Position numbers and translations under genes: made by a program. This document shows positions 6,240 to 6,389 of a stretch of DNA of 6,389 nt, piece after piece. This DNA comes from an uncultured Caulobacterales bacterium (GTDB lineage Bacteria; Pseudomonadota; Alphaproteobacteria; Caulobacterales; Maricaulaceae), in the NCBI GenBank assembly GCA_938007945.1, contig CALLME010000252.1, forward strand, positions 1-6,389, given 5' to 3'. Numbering within the stretch: position 1 is the first letter of the stretch; the number at the start of each line of letters is the position of its first letter. The notes beneath the pieces were generated by a model, which saw only the letters and a program-made list of their open reading frames with translations, was not told the DNA's origin and ran no database searches.

Positions 6240-6389
6240 CTAGCTAATACGCGCGACGACGTAGTCTGCCAAATCTTGAAGTGTATCGCGCCACTCTGAT
6301 TTTGGGAAAATCTCAAGCGCGGCGCGAGCCTCGGCTGCATATGTATGTGCCATATCAAGTGTGCTCTCAAGCGCCCCCGCTGCGCGAAG
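6240..6389 (-). CDS. Polyprenyl diphosphate synthase (octaprenyl/IspB-like), C-terminal end only
   Basis: The last 49 codons and stop (TAG, 6242-6240) of a minus-strand gene enter from the right edge. The fragment runs from LRAAGALESTLDMAHTYAAE to the end LADYVVARIS. It matches the C-terminus of trans-polyprenyl diphosphate synthases of the octaprenyl/decaprenyl type: a helix with A-x-x-YA-x-x-A, then 'AL-x-x-F-P-x-S-x-W-x-x-x-L-x-x-L-A-D-x-V-V-x-R' (here ALEIFPKSEW and LQDLADYVVARIS). Such enzymes extend isopentenyl diphosphate chains for the ubiquinone side chain. The Asp-rich catalytic motifs lie outside the window, so chain length and exact subfamily cannot be judged. Convergent with ispE, an upstream enzyme of the same overall pathway. 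Confidence 0.78.
   Translation of the reverse strand, partial: LRAAGALESTLDMAHTYAAEARAALEIFPKSEWRDTLQDLADYVVARIS

Noticed and set aside
6232..6248. Imperfect inverted repeat around GCTAGC at the ispE/polyprenyl synthase junction, considered as a two-way terminator
   Set aside because: The arms are short, AT-rich and interrupted, and there is no T-run on either side.

Overview
This window looks like ordinary chromosomal DNA from an alphaproteobacterium. The proteins have alphaproteobacterial character, coding is dense, and G+C is moderate by eye. The order ETF-ubiquinone oxidoreductase / TPR lipoprotein / ispE, with a uracil-DNA glycosylase and a polyprenyl synthetase on the flanks, is one I associate with Caulobacterales/Hyphomonadaceae-type genomes. 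That placement is recalled, not computed. I see no mobile element, CRISPR array, rRNA or tRNA.

Layout. Positions 1-245 (minus) hold the N-terminal end of a probable family 4-type uracil-DNA glycosylase, cut by the window edge. Positions 262-1641 (minus) hold a 459-residue fusion of a RimB-like retropepsin-fold protease domain (DTG motif) with a complete RimK-type ATP-grasp glutamate ligase. Its stop lies 16 bp before the glycosylase start, so the two probably form one transcription unit. A 161-bp divergent intergenic region (1642-1802) separates this pair from a plus-strand run: ETF-ubiquinone oxidoreductase (1803-3464), a TPR lipoprotein (3546-5327) and ispE (5331-6236). The last 150 bases (6240-6389, minus) encode the C-terminus of a polyprenyl diphosphate synthase, convergent with ispE and only 3 bp from it.

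How the genes fit together. Three genes touch the quinone/isoprenoid axis. IspE makes an isoprenoid precursor in the MEP pathway, the polyprenyl synthase probably makes the ubiquinone side chain, and ETF-QO passes electrons from acyl-CoA and amino-acid oxidation into ubiquinone. The TPR protein is a predicted lipoprotein of unknown job, and ispE follows it almost without a gap and in the same reading frame. The RimB-RimK fusion is a separate theme: post-translational addition, and presumably removal, of glutamates on ribosomal protein S6 or another target.

The most interesting item is the RimB-RimK fusion, which appears to place a modifying ligase and the matching protease in one polypeptide. 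The rest is conserved housekeeping content. No stretch longer than about 160 bp lacks a gene.
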